DNA of 64,000 nucleotides from Solenopsis invicta (GCF_016802725.1 NC_052679.1:20711548-20775547), one strand, 5' to 3'; positions 1 to 15,800 are shown, counted from the first letter of the stretch. Numbers and translations are program-made. Notes: generated by a model from the letters alone, not told the origin.

Positions 1-3000
1 GCCTTGTCATTACACAACTATCGACAAACCCGATGAAAGTATTTTACCCCGCTTTCAGAAAGCTATAACATACTGCAACAAAATAAGTTCCTGCTCCGGT
101 TCTCGATGCACAAATAAATACTTTTTTTTATCCAACATCAAATAATGTATCGCTTTCTCCTGATACGAACACTCCAAAGTCGGTACTCGAAAAATAAGGA
201 TACACGATAAAATGTGTGTAATCATTTTATACGTGTAATCTTAAAAAAAATAAACAAAAATAAAATTTTTTGTAACGCGGACGATCGAAATATCGTTCGT
301 AATACAAAAATTTATTCAGAAGAAGTGGCAATAATCTTTTCTTTTCACACTCCAAACTATCAATATAGTTATAAATCTTCAGGTGAAATCAGAACTTTTA
401 TCTCGCGAGATAACATGAAATAATGTGCAGAAAAGTATTATATTATTAAACTGAATAATAACAATTACGATACGTGAATAAAATTGTACATAGCAAAGAG
501 TAATGTAAAAGTAATATACGTGACATAAAAAGATGTGTGTATAAATGTATAAATTGGTTCTAAAATACTAACATTATTAAAAAGAATAGGTTTAAATCAA
601 AGCTCATCATTTTTTTTCTCTTTACTTAATCGCGTCAATAGTAAGTTTATTGCTACTTCTAGCTTCTTACTACTGCGAGTATTTCAGTTCTTTTTTTAAC
701 TAAGATCTTCATAATCTAAGCTCTATTAATAAACTTCATCACAAATTAATGCTCATCCACAGGATAATGCCATTAGTCGTGCTGCTTGTAATAACTGTCG
801 ATATCTTGCCGAGAAGTCATAATTTAATCACATCCACCAGAGCAGAAATATCCTGCATAGTAGAGTCGTACCATCATCGAATAATGATCCATCTAACTAC
901 TGTAATCTTGGGTTTAACTGAAGTATATTTTACATATCCATGGCAATACACGTAGTGCGATATCTAATCGCGAGACAGACTTTTTAAGATGCAACAAATT
1001 TAAAATCATAAGTATAAAATGTATATATCATATTTATAAACAGTTTGAATAAAGTTTCCATATGAAACTAGACTATTTTTGTTCTTCAAAGTTAAGAAGT
1101 TTTTTTTAACAAAAAAGCCTGTGTGTGGAAACAGAAATAGATCTTTTATAATTCATAGTCAACTAATAAGTTTACCAGTGCTGTACGCACATTATTACAC
1201 GAATCGCTCCAAGGAAGAAATGACTTTAGCGTATAACGAACCCCTTGGAATTTTAAACATCATTTAAGCATACAATAGTACGGGACCGCCACCTACGGAC
1301 AGCATCGCTCTTTGGGCACGGCTCTCGAGCCATAAAATCGGGTCATGAGATACGCATAAGATGCAGTTATCGCGTGCCCGCGTCGCTCATTACCGCGGCG
1401 AATTTTGAGCGTAACGTATCCACGCTGCCGCGACATAATTCGCCGTGCAGCGAGATGTCCGCGAACGCGAGTCTTCGTAATTACTCGTTCCGGGGGCGTC
1501 GCATTATGGTTGCATCTCGCGGTGTGCAAGCGAGCGCAGCTCGCTGCATTCGTGCCGGTGCATGGCGTGCGCGTCACGAACAGGAAGAGAAGGGGCCTTC
1601 ATTTGTCGGGGAAGTGTTAATGGCCCGGCGTAAAACTCGGCGACGACAATATGCCGGAGCGGGAACCGGCGTGTGGGCGCCGAGGATATGAGCCAGTCCG
1701 TCGCCTAAGAGCGATCAACCCCGTGCGTCTTAATAACGACAGACGATTATCCCGCTTACTCCGAGATACGCGTTACTACGCGCCAGCTGTTTGATATTCG
1801 GGAGAGGCGGTAATTAAGCGGATTCGCCGTGTGATCGCGGTGGACTTTCACGACGTTTCTGTTATTGGATCACGTCGGTGTGTATAACTGCGATTTCTGT
1901 ACTTCAGTCCGACGCGTCGTCGGCCGTATAGAAAGTATCTGCATTAAACGAGGGTATTATAATTTCCCCCGACATGATATCACGTACCTTCGCGGCGGCG
2001 TCGCAACTTTCGCGGAGGTCGGACCGCTCTCTTCCGTTCTTCCTTTTGCCGCTCCTCTCACCGCGCGTTTCCCCTTCGTCATTTCACAATTTTTCCAATT
2101 TCCCATTTACATACAAATGCTGTAAAATATCGATAACATTAATATCAATTTATATTAATTTATATTATTGCCTGAAAATAATCGCGAAAGCCGAAAATTT
2201 TATTCATTTGTCGGCTTAGCCATTCATTCATTGATCTTCCTTTCACGTGACTTTCGATGCGCCCTAATGCGGAATCCTGACACGGCATGTTGGCGATCTT
2301 CATCGGCCACGATACATCTACGTCCGCCTTCAGCCTTGCACCACAGGGAAACCGTGTTACTTCTGTCACTCTGGTGAACACTATAACGGACAGCGATGTA
2401 AATTGCAGACAACCTGCGCCCTGTAGGAGGAATACTCGCATCAACGATCGACATCTTCATAATGTTCCCTGGTGCGATAAAATTGACCCGCCAATCACGA
2501 TCGTGAGGGCCATCTCAACGTGGAAGAAGCGACAAAACCTTTTCCAGCGGCGGCAACCACGTGGGCTAATAGGACACCGTGATTCACCGGACTACGTAGC
2601 GCATCGAGACGCGTGTGCGCGTGATATGATCGTTGTAATAGCAACATAAACCTGCGATTGATCGTAAAACCAAAAGTGAGCGCGAGCGTTTAGACGTACG
2701 TGGGGGTATGAATCGGTCGGCAGAAAATACGCGCCAAATGACGAACGTAAGTTAAAATCGAACATAAATCCGAGCGAGATGTTATTTTGGACACGAGTGT
2801 GATATACGGCTCGACTGCCCCCGACGTTATCGACGTCAGTAAAACCGCGAAAGAGCTATAGAAACATCAACTAAGAATATATGAAGTCACTGACATGAAA
2901 TAATTCGATAAATTACAGTTGCGGAAAGCGATATTGAACAAAGAGAGTACAATACTAGTTGATTTTTATAAATTTATTTACGATCCCTCTCAAAAAAAAT

Positions 3001-5200
3001 TGTTGCATTCTTTAACGCTAATATTCCAAAATAAAAAGAAACACATACACGCGTTTGACGTACTCACGAGTTGGTAAACGTGGTCCAAAATCGATCGAGA
3101 TATGCGACGTGGGATACCAGCCTCGACTTTCATCAGAACCTCGCGCCCTTCATTTTTTCAAAAGTCCCCTTGCGTGCAGGACAAAGATTATACCTCGTCG
3201 CATGCATCCAACAAACTGCCCCGACCATCTTATATTCATACGACTCGTAAATGCGGAGGACTCACGGACGCCTTCTAAACGTTCTCGATGCGCGCGGTTT
3301 TGGGTTACGCCCGAGAGACCCGCCTCGGAACTTTTGTGTGTATTACAATTTGCAAGGATAAGCACCTACCGACGATTCCGGCGCGTAATGATCGCGCGTG
3401 TACATACAAAAAGGCAGTCGCGATGGCCTGAAGCGTGTTTAACAGTGTCCCGAAAGAAATATATTCGTAGAAGGATACGACGCTACGCCATGCGAGATCA
3501 AATTCCTCGCTCTTCGAAAGATATTATTACGAGAGACACCATTTTTGGAATTTTTATGTTTATTGAAAACTTTGAAAGTTATCAATAATAAAAAATGCGC
3601 GTATTTTATAAACGGTAATATATAATTAGTGGTTTATATTAAGCAAATGACATAGCAAACTTAACTGTGTTTTAAGATGCAAATAAATAGAATAAAAAAA
3701 CATTATAAGCATTAATGAGATTAATTCAAAAATATTCCCTTTTTCTTAAGAAAATGTGGCACAAACGCAGACATGTATGCACAAATGTGCGCGCGTTTTG
3801 TTTTTTGCAACTTATAAAGATCACGTCGTAACATACTTGGGGAAAATTACCTGATGCCAAAGAAAGTTGAGAGAGATAGTAATCCAAACGACTGTTCAGC
3901 GCAGAACAAATTAATGCAACGGCGCTTTCGCTTTCGTTCTATCAGACCGCCTGTCATGACGCGTTGAAATGACGCATTTACTTTATGAAGTTTCAACGTA
4001 TATGGAGCGGCACAATCTTGCTTGTGCCGCCTTGTTAGCATTAAGCACCTATTCACTAATATTTCATACCTCGTTCGTACGATATATTCGAACGGTGTTC
4101 ACCTCAGCAGATCTGTCGCTAGCGCGAGCGCGCGAGGCAATAAGTTACGCGTACGAAGGCAGCCAGCTTCACCGAGACGTGTATATTATCGATACGTGTC
4201 CCCCTGCGGTATTAGTCCAGGACTATGCCGTATCACGCGAGAGTACAGCGTTACTTGGATGATGTAGAGCAGTCATCGTTGTAATCGCCCGTGCTTCTCT
4301 CTCTCTCTCTCTCGAAGATGTCCCGTGGCCGCATTGAACCGCACGCCGCGCCGCGCGCCGCGTTGGATCCACACTCCACAGTTACCTACACATCGCGTTT
4401 GTGTTGACGACGTTGGCGTATGTACGATTTGTTGGAGGCTAAGGTCCGATCGACATCAAGCGATATATTTTATTACATTACACACCCGGGAAGGCTCGCG
4501 GCAGTGCGGGCGCGCTAAGAAATTAACGAGCGACAGTCGCGGACAAAGGAGAGGCTCGATCCGACGAGGAAATCGGTTTGCCGGTACATCCGGTATAAAG
4601 CACAATGTAAAAGATGTTATTGATGGTGGGGAGTAATTAGTACGTCCGTTAGAATCGTTTGTCAAAGCAGAAATATGGTTGCTCGTATCAATGAGAGGAC
4701 ACTGCGCGCCAGTGCTGAGGATTGAAACCTAATAAATCCCGTCGGGACTCTACTTGGCGCATTGATTTTGCAAGAACTGGTCGAAGGCACGTTTGCTATT
4801 TATTTTCATTTATTCTGGTCACAGCCAGCAGTGCTTTTGCAGTACTCGTTTTATACTCTTTATTATGGAGACTTATATTCTCGAGAGCGTATAGCGGATT
4901 GTAACAAAGCCTTGTACGATTCGTAATCTGTTATGTGGCGTTATTAAAAGCTTTAGTCTCTCAATATCTCAGCTACAGTATCGCGCGATAAATATTACAA
5001 AACCATTCACTAATATGCTCATTTTATATCTGCACGCATTCGTCTGCTTTTATGCATTTAAATTAATGGACGAATTAAATAGAATAGAATAAAATAAAAT
5101 AAAATAAAAATATTTTGAAGGTTATTTTTCCACATTGTATTTTGCGCAGTCGTCAGAATTTTTAAAACGCTCTAATACAAGACTTTCTACGATTGGGATA
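1..5200. other. No gene seen; AT-rich with two GC-rich blocks
   Basis: GC-rich, CpG-rich blocks lie at about 1290-1720 and 4300-4620. A 177-codon open frame at 3055-3588 starts at TTG, is Arg-rich and resembles nothing I know, so I treat it as chance. Confidence 0.6.
4296..4313. repeat. (CT)n microsatellite
   Basis: Nine CT units at the left edge of a GC-rich block. Confidence 0.9.
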
Positions 5201-5209
5201 CTACCACGC

Positions 5210-5820
5210 TTACAATCTTAGAAACACGTATGACGCAGCGAGTGGTTCAACGTACGACTGTGAGAAAGACCTTAAGGACTCCTCCTGAAGCGTGGGCGTG
5301 CAGACGGACGTGAGATGCAGCAGTGGGGCAAGATGAGGACGGGTACTGTGTGTGAGCCGTCGGTTCACCGACAACGGGTTCGCCAAACCGTCGCGCAGAT
5401 GAGTCGGGCACGAGAAACGGAACACCTGAGCTTTCGTCCTGTCCCAGCCTGACCCTTCCTCTTCCTTGCCCCCTTGCCATCGTTTCTTCCTGTCTTCCCC
5501 GACCCCCCTCAAGCGGCACCTATCGAATCGCACCGAGTTCTCTAGCTCTTTGGATACCGAAGCCGGAGTGAGGACTGCACTCGCCGAGGAAGGATGGCTT
5601 TGCACTAACTCACCCACGTGGGACGCGCATTTCCGAACTCTCTCGTCATCGACCCTTTTAGCTCGAGCCGACTTACACCTCGTGGAGCACCTACGAACAA
5701 GGTTGCATCCGTCGGAGGGATCGATCGCAAGATCCTGGAGGGTAACATTTGATGGCCCAAGGTTTAAGGTTCGATCGAGGCCACCGCGCCGGTGCGAACG
5801 GTGAAAATAATCTGCTGCCG
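5210..5820. other. GC-rich block, open on both strands
   Basis: Overlapping frames on both strands are open because stops are rare at this composition. There is no signal peptide, no convincing splice pattern and no recognised motif. It may be a promoter-like CpG block. Confidence 0.5.
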
Positions 5821-8800
5821 CGAAAGGTGCCGCTCATTGACCTAATTTATTTCTGATTTACGAATGCTATCAGGCTGCACTCTTTATTCATGATATTAAT
5901 GCATAAGAGTAGTATAAGTTATTACATGTGAATTAAGGCAAAATTGTCCATTTATGCTTTCATATGCATACGTTTGAAAAACGTATTTTCTGATTTTTTC
6001 ATCTTAATCATACAAATTTTTATTTCATATTGTTAATTAAATTAGACAATAAAAAAATATGTTAAAGCACTGGATGGCAAGTGTAATTTTGCTGAAATTA
6101 AACAATTGTGTATCCAAATACATTTTTATTAAGAACAACTAAATATTTTATGTAGACGATATATTGTGTAATTTAATATACGTGCAAAAAATGTATTTCT
6201 AAATAAATTGCGGATTCATACAAAATTCGGGAGACTTCCTTCTTATTTCTATCTTTAGTGCTTTACCGTCTCGTCTGTCCGACATCCGGTTGTTGTCGAA
6301 CAGGTGTAAAAGTAGATAAAGTCATCTCGTGGTCTGTACGGTTTAAGTTTGCTGAAAGATTTTCTTTGTTACGCTGGAGAACAACTCCTTTGTCGTAACA
6401 ATATCGGGAGATAAACATTTGCATGTATTAATAAAATTATTAAGCAGTAAATGGATATAAATTTCGCTCGTCGTGTCGCACTAAAGTAAACACTGCGATA
6501 ATCACACGGGATTAGCGTCACCACGGTCGCCTCGGTCACCATATCGGTCGAATTTATCATCTTATTGCATTTCACTCCTGATAACATCGCGATACATCGA
6601 CTTTCCATCGTGAAACGGATGAGTAAGCCATCCGTGGATACTAAAAGACTTCTCAAACGGTTCATCGCGTGTGTACGTACAAAGAAAAGCTCGTGTCTTT
6701 AATTCGTCAGCGATTAACTCTCTGGCTCTTTGTGATACTGCATCTCGAAGTATTGCCACACGCCGGCAGCTATCTTCGGTCTTCTTAAGGAATAAACGGC
6801 AAGAAGGAAAAGGATAAGATGAATAGTACGCGTCCTATCGCGCGCGCAGTTCGAGCAAAACAAATGGTACCGGAGGCCGCCTACGTCCCCCTCGGCGTTC
6901 AACGAATTATCCGCTGCCTCTTTCCGTTCTACGCCATTGCGCGCGCTAATGATATTTTGCGACTCCGCGCACTCGTTACCATATCAATAATTTCCTATAA
7001 GCTCATGACAAATATATTTACCTATTATAAAAAAAAATCATGCACGTACGCTTCCTCGGTTTAGAATATTAAAAGCATTCTTCACAGCTATTCGAGATGC
7101 TAATTGATCGTATATAAATACTAACGATCGAATATTTAACCTTTTCAGTGGCAGTATTTAGCTAATCATGTTGCGTGATCGCCGTTTTACTACATTCTGA
7201 GACTATCAAGAATCAATTATTGATATGGTATGGACCATAATTAATATTATGTAGCATGGTAGTTATGGCACGGCCATAAGGAAACTTTCTGATATGTACA
7301 GATAACAGTTTATATGCTAATTTTCACCGTCAGTTTTCTAAGATTATTCGGTAGTGCGCGCATATACCAAAAATCTATGGAAAATTTTCAAGTTTCAAGA
7401 CAATTAAATGTATCAGACGGTAATGCAGCGATACAGGATGTAACGCACGTTGCGCAATGTTTAACACCGCAAAATTATTATGCGAAAGTAACGTCATTAC
7501 GGTTACAAGCGTGCGCATATATCTTTCCTGGAAGCGTAATCTGATTTTAGATTCTTTGAAAAAAAAAAGACACTGTTGAGGCTCGTTAAAACGTATTGAA
7601 AGTCACCCTGGTTCCGGCACGCCGTCAGCCTCGCCATCTAAAGCGACACACACCGTGCCGCGCGCGTTCGGCGGTGATACGGAATTACTTCAAAAACCCC
7701 TCGCGGGCATAGGCGACGTTTGCGCTCGAATCGAGATCGGCTGGCGGCGGCTGTGCCTGTGTGCGTACGAATGAAAATGCACATGCGTGGCTGGCCGCGC
7801 GTGTCAGGACACGTGCGTGTACGCTCGGGCTTGGTAACGCCCGTGAGATCGCTTATTGGTTGCCAATCCCAACGCTTTTTGCCCATAAGAGAAATTGGCG
7901 CATAATGGAGGTGCGGTACCAGTTCGCCGACTAGATTTACGAGGAGACTGTTTTGAAATTATTGTCGCGCGCTCGGCTCGATTCGCCCCGACACGAGCAA
8001 CCGATAAGACATTCAAAATTCGCGAACCCGCCCGGGAACCGGGACTCCGGCGAGTTCTTTCGACGATAAACTTTCGTCGAGGCTCGCGCCGAGTGTCACG
8101 ACGATGCGTGCTCTTTTCAGGGAGGTGGGACAATACTATCGTGATCGGAGGTGGACGCCCGTGCGTCGTGCTATAAATTACAATATGCAAATTTAATAAG
8201 CGCGCTGAGCTACGTCGTTGCTCACCGCGCGAATCTTCATTGCGTACGATTCCCGAGACTGTCTAGCTATCTTGTCGCGAACGAGCATCGTTGATGCACG
8301 ATGCACAAAAGAGAGATTTATATATGGAAGAAAACTGCATTAGTAATATGTTAAATGAATACATCTTAAATTTTCTATGAAAAGAAACATATACATTTAT
8401 ACATTTTTTATTGTTAAATTTGTTAAAATTTGTCTTTATCCAAAATCATTTGATGTAGAATATATCTATTTTTTTCATCAAAATTAATTTCGTTTAACTT
8501 TGTTATATTGAAAAAATTGAATTCCTACATTTTGGAGTCAGAATTTTTTTTTTAATATTCAATGCAGTGATTAAATCGACGACACATCATTTCATTACCT
8601 TATATTCTTTGTGTGTTAATACTATTCAAATTCTACAAAGATTAAATATTGATAATATAAAGTATGCAATGATGTATACGGGAGCATTAAAAGAATTTGC
8701 CTGGTCTCCGCTGAATCAACTGATGTACACCAAATAAGATATTCCAAGAATATAACGTGACTTGTCATTTTTTGGTATTAAAAATAAACATCTATTATTT

Positions 8801-8890
8801 ATAGAATGCGCGTCCGCGCGTAATCTTCCAAGATTTTAATCTCCTTGAAGATGCCGATTACGCGCGACAGATTAACGTTAGTAGAAAAAT
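5821..8890. other. No gene seen; AT-rich with a GC-rich block at 7600-8180
   Basis: The GC-rich block has frames open on both strands, with Arg-rich content typical of chance translation. The rest is AT-rich. Confidence 0.55.
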
Positions 8891-9209
8891 CATACGTCAT
8901 CCGTTAACGAGCACCGTGGCTGTGCGTATCGCTATCGCTATTCGCAGCCTCCTCATCGCAGACTCGCAGATGGACGTAATTACATCGTATCGACAACAGG
9001 CGTGCCTGACCCGCGCAATGCGCGACGCTCTGTGATTTACAGTTGCGCCGCTTGAATTAAATGCAATTAAGTCGCAGTAAATTACGCACGTCCCCGCTGA
9101 GAGCGGCAGATAAATCAGCGTCGTGTTTGCCTTCGCGTGTAATCGCGGCGAGGGCGAGACGCGGAGAAAAAGAAACCGCGAAGAGAGCTGCACGTAGAAG
9201 AGAATGGTA

Positions 9210-9258
<49 letters not shown>

Positions 9259-9800
9259 GGAGGAAGCGAGAGACGGTGCTGGTGTTGCGCAGGGGGATGA
9301 AGGAAGCGCAGGGGAACATCGCAAAGAGGACACGAAGGAAGAGAAGAAATCGGCCGGCGGCGAGGTGCACAATGGCGCTTGCACGCGCACGCCTGTGTTT
9401 ACTCTTTGCAGAATCTCTAGAATGCGGACAGGGGGGGATACCATGTACTTGTACCGTAAGGGGGTGTGCACACGTGCTGCAGTTACCCTCCTCTACCCTC
9501 CTTCCTCTCTTCTCCTCTTCCGTTCCGTCTGTCGACCGTCTCTCGCGCCTCGGGGGCCGCGCACAAATAACTGTCCGCCCGTAAACTCCCGCTACGACAC
9601 TCGAGAGGTAGGAGCGTTACACCTATTCCTCCGGCGGCAATCGCCGATCGTCGAGGTTGCCTCGTTATAAGAATGAGATTCGCCGTTGCCGTTCGTTCTC
9701 TCGAGGTCGCCGCTGCCGGGAGCAAAAAACGCTCCACCGGCGCGTAAAAATCGGCCGCTACGATATTTCACGCCGGCGACAGCGAGTACCGGCTTGGCAC
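8890..9800. other. GC-rich block around the (ACG)n repeat
   Basis: Frames of up to 157 codons exist on both strands, but all are low-complexity or Arg/Ser/Pro-rich. No gene is supported. Confidence 0.55.
9210..9257. repeat. (ACG)n trinucleotide microsatellite, 16 units
   Basis: Sixteen perfect units sit in a GC-rich block. The long Thr, Ser or Val runs predicted on either strand come from this repeat and are not evidence of genes. Confidence 0.95.
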
Positions 9801-12800
9801 GCGTGCTCTTTTTGCCCGCACCGCCATTGGGTCTGACGTTTTGATGCCGGTTTAATTGATCGATACTCACATCGTTCCCAAGTCTCGCATAGCGACATGA
9901 CAAATGATAGAAAGATTTTTTCAATTATGTACCTTTTATCCGCGATAGGAAATGCTCTTTTTACCACCTATCAAACACATATGTAACATGTTCACAAATG
10001 TAATGATTTTACATGTATAGTGTGTTTTTTTTTAATTCATCAATTAATCAATTTGTTTATTTTTCTAAAATATTCCTATTTAGATTTACATCGCTCATTT
10101 AATAGTCTCCTACGTGGCAACAATGGAAATTAAAAATCATGAATTCATAGTTTTAAGTATCAGATATACGTTGCTTTTTATAGAGTCACAAAAAGTAAAC
10201 GCACGAATGCGTATTTCCAGGGCACTAAATTAATACGTTATCGTCGCCGCTGGAGACCGTAGAACATGGAACGGAATCGCCTAGCAAGGGAGGCAAATAT
10301 TTTAATGACGTGACGTCACGGTTAGCAGGTTAATAAGGTCGTGTGGGCGCGTCTTGGTAATAAAGTGCGCGCTTATCCGAGCTCATCCTTTAGTCCTTGC
10401 GCGCGCCAGGAAGGCACCTAGCGATTCGCGCGTAGCTTTCGCATCCTCCTCTCTCTCTTTCCATTCTGTTATATACTCCGGCTGCGCCGGACTTAATTTA
10501 CATATCTCTGTATCAACGCTACTACCTTGCTTCACCAGGCGCATACTTTCAGAGCGACACACAGCGTTTCGCGTTTCACGATCGTTCGCCGCTACGGATT
10601 CTCGCAATGGCAATGGCAAGGAGGTTACCGGGATTGTAGGTGGCTCCAGATTTTCGCTTTTGTTGGCCATCAACTTGGCTGGATACGTTTATCGCGGATG
10701 TATACCATAAGATCACCGCGTATCAACGTCACCTCCTACGGCCGTCATTTTCGACGAAAGGGTACTCGAATACCGTGGTAGCCGCTCATAAACATATTTG
10801 ACTATGTTCGCCAGATGTTATAAGAGTTGTAACTATATTTCCGTTTCCTTTTCTACCGTAAAATTTATGTCGAACGACAGATAGAAAGTGACCAGTTTAT
10901 TTACTCTAGAATATAATGCAGTCACTTAAATAATTGTATAAAAGAGAAACGGTTTCTAAATATGATATAATTTTATTCAAGGATTAAGTATAATATTTAT
11001 GTTAAGATTTCTGTAATGAACTGTAACTTTTTCTCTATACAATAAAATATTTATAGTACATTTACTGTATATTTAATTAACAAGTTAACTAAACTACTAT
11101 TTTTCTTTTTCTGCCCCATAAAATTAATATAAAAATTTATATACAGTTATCAAATTAAATCAAGTTAAAAATTTTAATATCTTTTTCTTTTCGATAAATA
11201 TTTTTATGAGACACATTTTTATACGGTAAATAGGGAAGTGATTTGTCTGCATTAGCAATCATTACCCACTATTGCTTCGTATCTATAGAGTAATAATAGT
11301 GTTCGGCATCGGTTGTTCAGTCCGAACACGATTAACAAACATGTCTAGCGTCGATAGACACATTCTACTAAGAATACCGATTAGATCTAGATAGAAAATC
11401 AATAGTCCCAGATCGAATCGGGCAACATGTCATTTACTATCAATTGCTGTTATTATACATATTCTTGTTGCACGTCGTGCCTAATGCGAGCGTGTAGTTG
11501 TAGTGGAAGAAAGCACCGGTGTGCCAATTATTATCGCAGCAAATTTCCCGATCAGCTTTCTCCGATTATCCACCAGCTAACTTTACGTTTCCGTTTCTTC
11601 CTGATGATCGAGTCGCAATGCACACGGCTGTTGACCAAGAGAAATCCTACACGTTATTAATCAATCGCACACTCGTCTAACTAAATACTAAAGTTTACGT
11701 ACTCGCCATTCAGTATTAAACGCATTCAGTATTAAATGCGGCTATTCAATCGCTCAAATCCTGTTTACATTTAATTATTATCTTCGTATTCAATAGACTC
11801 GGAATCAGAGAGTTTCATTCAACGCTAAATACGCGATGAGGATAGGGATCTAAACGCTGACGCGTGGTCTTAACCGCTGCTTGAAACGCACCGGGACATA
11901 AATCTTGACGCGTTGTTCATAATTATAGCTATCATTCGATCGGTTTTTAGTAACGAAGGAAAATCACACTAACGAACAAAATCACTTCTTCATTAATCGA
12001 GCACCAGCAATGCGATTATGGACGTGTATAACATTCTTCGGTTTATCTCATACAATTTAAATACGCATTGAACTGTAGCGCGTGTTATGCTGATCGCAAT
12101 CGACATAAAGTCCGCATAAAAATCACATTAAAGAATGATTATACAAACTGACTAAACATAATTGCGGAAATTTTATGTGCAATATAGCAGAAAATAGGTA
12201 TTATGGAATATTAGGGTTTAATAATATTTAACAAGACGTCATTGACGTCATAGGACTGAAAATTGAACGACGCTGTCTATTTCTAGCGTTCAGCGGTAAG
12301 AATAGGGGAAATCCTTCGATAAGATCTCAAATTCATTGCATAATGCAATTATTTCGCTTATTGTTCGCGAGTGCACGTCATTTCATGAGACCATCGGTCT
12401 TTCCTAGAACGTCATTGGAGAACGCAGTTTTCGTGCCCAACATCGCGTGCAATCGTCCTCTCGAAGGATGACTACTCGATTTTTTTCTTTTTTTTTTTTC
12501 ACGTAAAACGTGTACTTTCGAATTTGAAAAGAATATGTGTCGCAAACGAATACGCGTTATTTCCTCTCCTCACAATACGCGTATCTCCGGTTCATTTGTT
12601 CGTTATTGTGTCTGGCGTATATCCGCCTACCTTGAAAATTTCAAAGAATATGCACGCGCCTTTTATTGTCGTTATTTAACATGCTTGCCACAAAATCCCG
12701 TCCCGCGTAATAAAAATGTAAAACTTCCGACGAGAAACGACGTAAACCTAACTTACTCGGCGTTTCGAGTAACGTCGCGATGCCTCGTGATGAGAAAAGT

Positions 12801-15800
12801 GCAAATACCGCATACGCGTATTATCCACTTATACGAATTCTGCGAGCAGACCACAAGATGCGGCGGCGATGGCCCCGGCGGCCGGAGATTAGATCCGCTG
12901 CTGAAGGGACGTCTTCGCTCCATTGCAGGTTTATTTAAATACGTATTAATATTTAATACTCGCGGTGTTTAAGTGGGAGTCGGCTCTCGTCGGCCGGCGG
13001 CCCTATATAATTACAGCCGGCCCACACCCGCGGAGGAAACGAAAAAACGTGCAGCGGCACGAAAGCCCGGCTGCCCCGAAAATAAAAGTAACGAGGCTGT
13101 CAGACTTTGACGTTTGGTGCCATCTTACTCTCGTTTGGAGCCCTAGAACGAACTCGGCTGTTCCATTGTCAGTCATCGAGACCCAAGTCGATCGTCCAAG
13201 ACGTCCAAGTAATGCGGTAGGCAGCGTGCAGCGATCGTGCAATTAAGATAGAGACAAAAGAACAGATTGCAAAGATAGCATCGGGGAGGGGCCCAGCATC
13301 TTGTGAAAACAAACGTTATCTTCGTGTCATCAACATTCTTGGCCAAAGTCATTATCGTCGCTTTTGTATCCGGTGTCTGTAATATTTGCACCAATAAACG
13401 ATGAGTAACAAGACGAGCAGGAATCCCCGCAAAATGACGTATCATTATGCGTATTCGCTCTCATAACGGCGGCACTGAGGTAAGAGAGGATGAAAAGGAG
13501 TCGTCGAGGAGAAAGAAAGAGGTCGGCAAAGGGAGAGCGAGAGCGCGGCGTTTTTCACGATTTTCTCACGAGGATAATTTCGACGATTAGTGCAAAAAAC
13601 TGGGGTCCACCGCGCCGAGCGGTGAGCGCGGGAAAATGACAGACAGAAATTGTTTTGCCATGCCGTATAATTTGCAGGGCCGCAACCATCATGTATCATT
13701 TGTGCAAATTATAAATTCGTTATTTCACAATTATCATAATGCATTTGCGAAAATTCCGGTGAGCCGGTCACACCGATACCGATACCGCGATGCCGGTCAT
13801 TGTAAAAATCCGTTAAGATAAGCTGCGCGTGTGACTAAAATTCCCATACTCGAGAATCGTGCAACTTATCGCGAGAGTCTGTACATAACACCGTAATCTA
13901 ATAATATAGAATTCATAATTTAATTATAGATACGTTTGTGTCATTAAACTGTCAAATATACTAGGCGTAAATTTTTTAAGGCGTCATTAGCATAAACTTG
14001 TAAGTGTTATTAGCATACAATGATTTATTCAACCATATAATAAATATATATATTAATTACTTTCTTATCTGATATGTATTACATATTTTATATATAACAA
14101 CATTTTACGATACAAAAACTATTATCTCTGGACGCGAGAGAATACGCTAAAAGATTATGTCGGTATCTTACTTTTATTGCAAGAAAGAGCTCGAGTATTA
14201 AAACGGACAAATGTATGCTGTATCTATATCCGGTCGTAAATCCCGCGGCATTATCTGCACGTAAATGCGCCCCTGCGCCCATGACTCGTATTCTACCTCG
14301 CGGAGAATCGGCCCGTTGTATTGAAGAGGAGTCTCACGGAAGCTCCGATCAATTGTGAAGATCGTGAAGGATCGCGGCTACTGTCAAGTGTACTGCCAAG
14401 ACCGCTGCTGGTGTGTATCGTAACCAGTCTGCGAGTGCCGGCGCGACTAGAATTAATTCGTTCCGCAGCGTGAGCGCGCGCGCGCACGCGTTGCGTCCAT
14501 CGCTTTATCGATCTCGTAAAAGGCTCCACGAGCGTGTGCCTCACGAAGACATCGCCATCGAGATTTCTTATGCAGTCGCACGGCGACGATAGAGCGCCGG
14601 CTAGTTTTACGAGTGACTTATACACATCTAAATGCAACCATTACAGCCTTGATCGGCGGACTTTACGTTCGCCGACGCGCGTCTCAACGCACCATTGACG
14701 ATAGGACAGTTTATCCTCGTCCGCATCTTATCACGAAATCCACTCAGACGAAAACACCGCGCGACTATACAACTGTGATCCATGAATTTTACATTGCGAT
14801 GCGATCATTTACGCGCGTGGAATTGTGTAGCAAGTAATCGTATCGTAAATCAATGATATATCTTTCTACATGAATTCACGTGCACGTTTAGGAAAACGTA
14901 TCTTTCGATTAGAAGTAAAGTATAATCGATTGTAAGATTAAATACTGTAATTATGATCGTATTAAAGTATTAATGTGAGTTAGCTCTTCAAGTAGTCAAA
15001 TGACGTAAAGTACGAGTTTAATAAAATTATATAAACAGTTAGAACTGCTAACAGATTTTTCTTCGTTGTGCACACGAAGTCGGGGATTTCCTAGATCGTC
15101 GGATAGTCGTTAATTTGCGGATAGACGGTAATCATCTTACGCGAAAAGTCGGAAATGACAGGACGTACGTGCACAATTGTATCATAGTGCTTCCGGGCGA
15201 TCCTTTTCCAATTATGGCGATACAAAGTGGGTGTGCGTGGATCTCTTCTCGGAAGGTCCGATTCGATCGCGGGCAAATATTTAGACGCTACAGCATCATC
15301 GCGACGTCATCGTGACGTCGTATTGACGATGACGCAAGGACGCTTCGGCGTGAGACGTGACGAGCCCTGCTCGTTCATGCGAGCAACTCCAAGTATACAA
15401 TGAGGGATGCTTGCAGTCTGCAAAGGCGGCGTTAATTTTCTTCTATTTTTAGCACACAGACTCGCCTCGCGTACTATGACGAGAAAGTGTGAAATAGCGA
15501 GATTACTCCTAGCGTTCCAGCAAGCGGAAGAAAGTCTGAGAAGGTGAACTCGACTGAAGGCAACACATTTCCGATCGTAATAGACAATTATGCTATTTTT
15601 TTCCTAAGTGTAGGATGTTAATTAACGTTACGTAGGACGGAATCTTTTCTACCAATTAAAAGTGCGATTATACCTGTGAGAAAATTTCTTAAGAAAACTT
15701 CATTTTCTTATAATATTGAGATTGAAAAAATATTGCAAGGATCTTAATTATCTGTTGAAATAATGCCACGATTATATCATCGATAAAATAAGAAGTAATT

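Noticed and set aside
3055..3588. 177-codon plus-strand frame
   Set aside because: It starts at TTG, is Arg-rich, overlaps an antisense frame and shows no recognisable domain.
9115..9584. Frames with long Thr, Ser and Val runs
   Set aside because: They are translations of the (ACG)16 microsatellite.
12535..12972. 145-codon ATG frame
   Set aside because: No family, signal or splice evidence; its 3' part lies in a GC-rich patch where stops are scarce.
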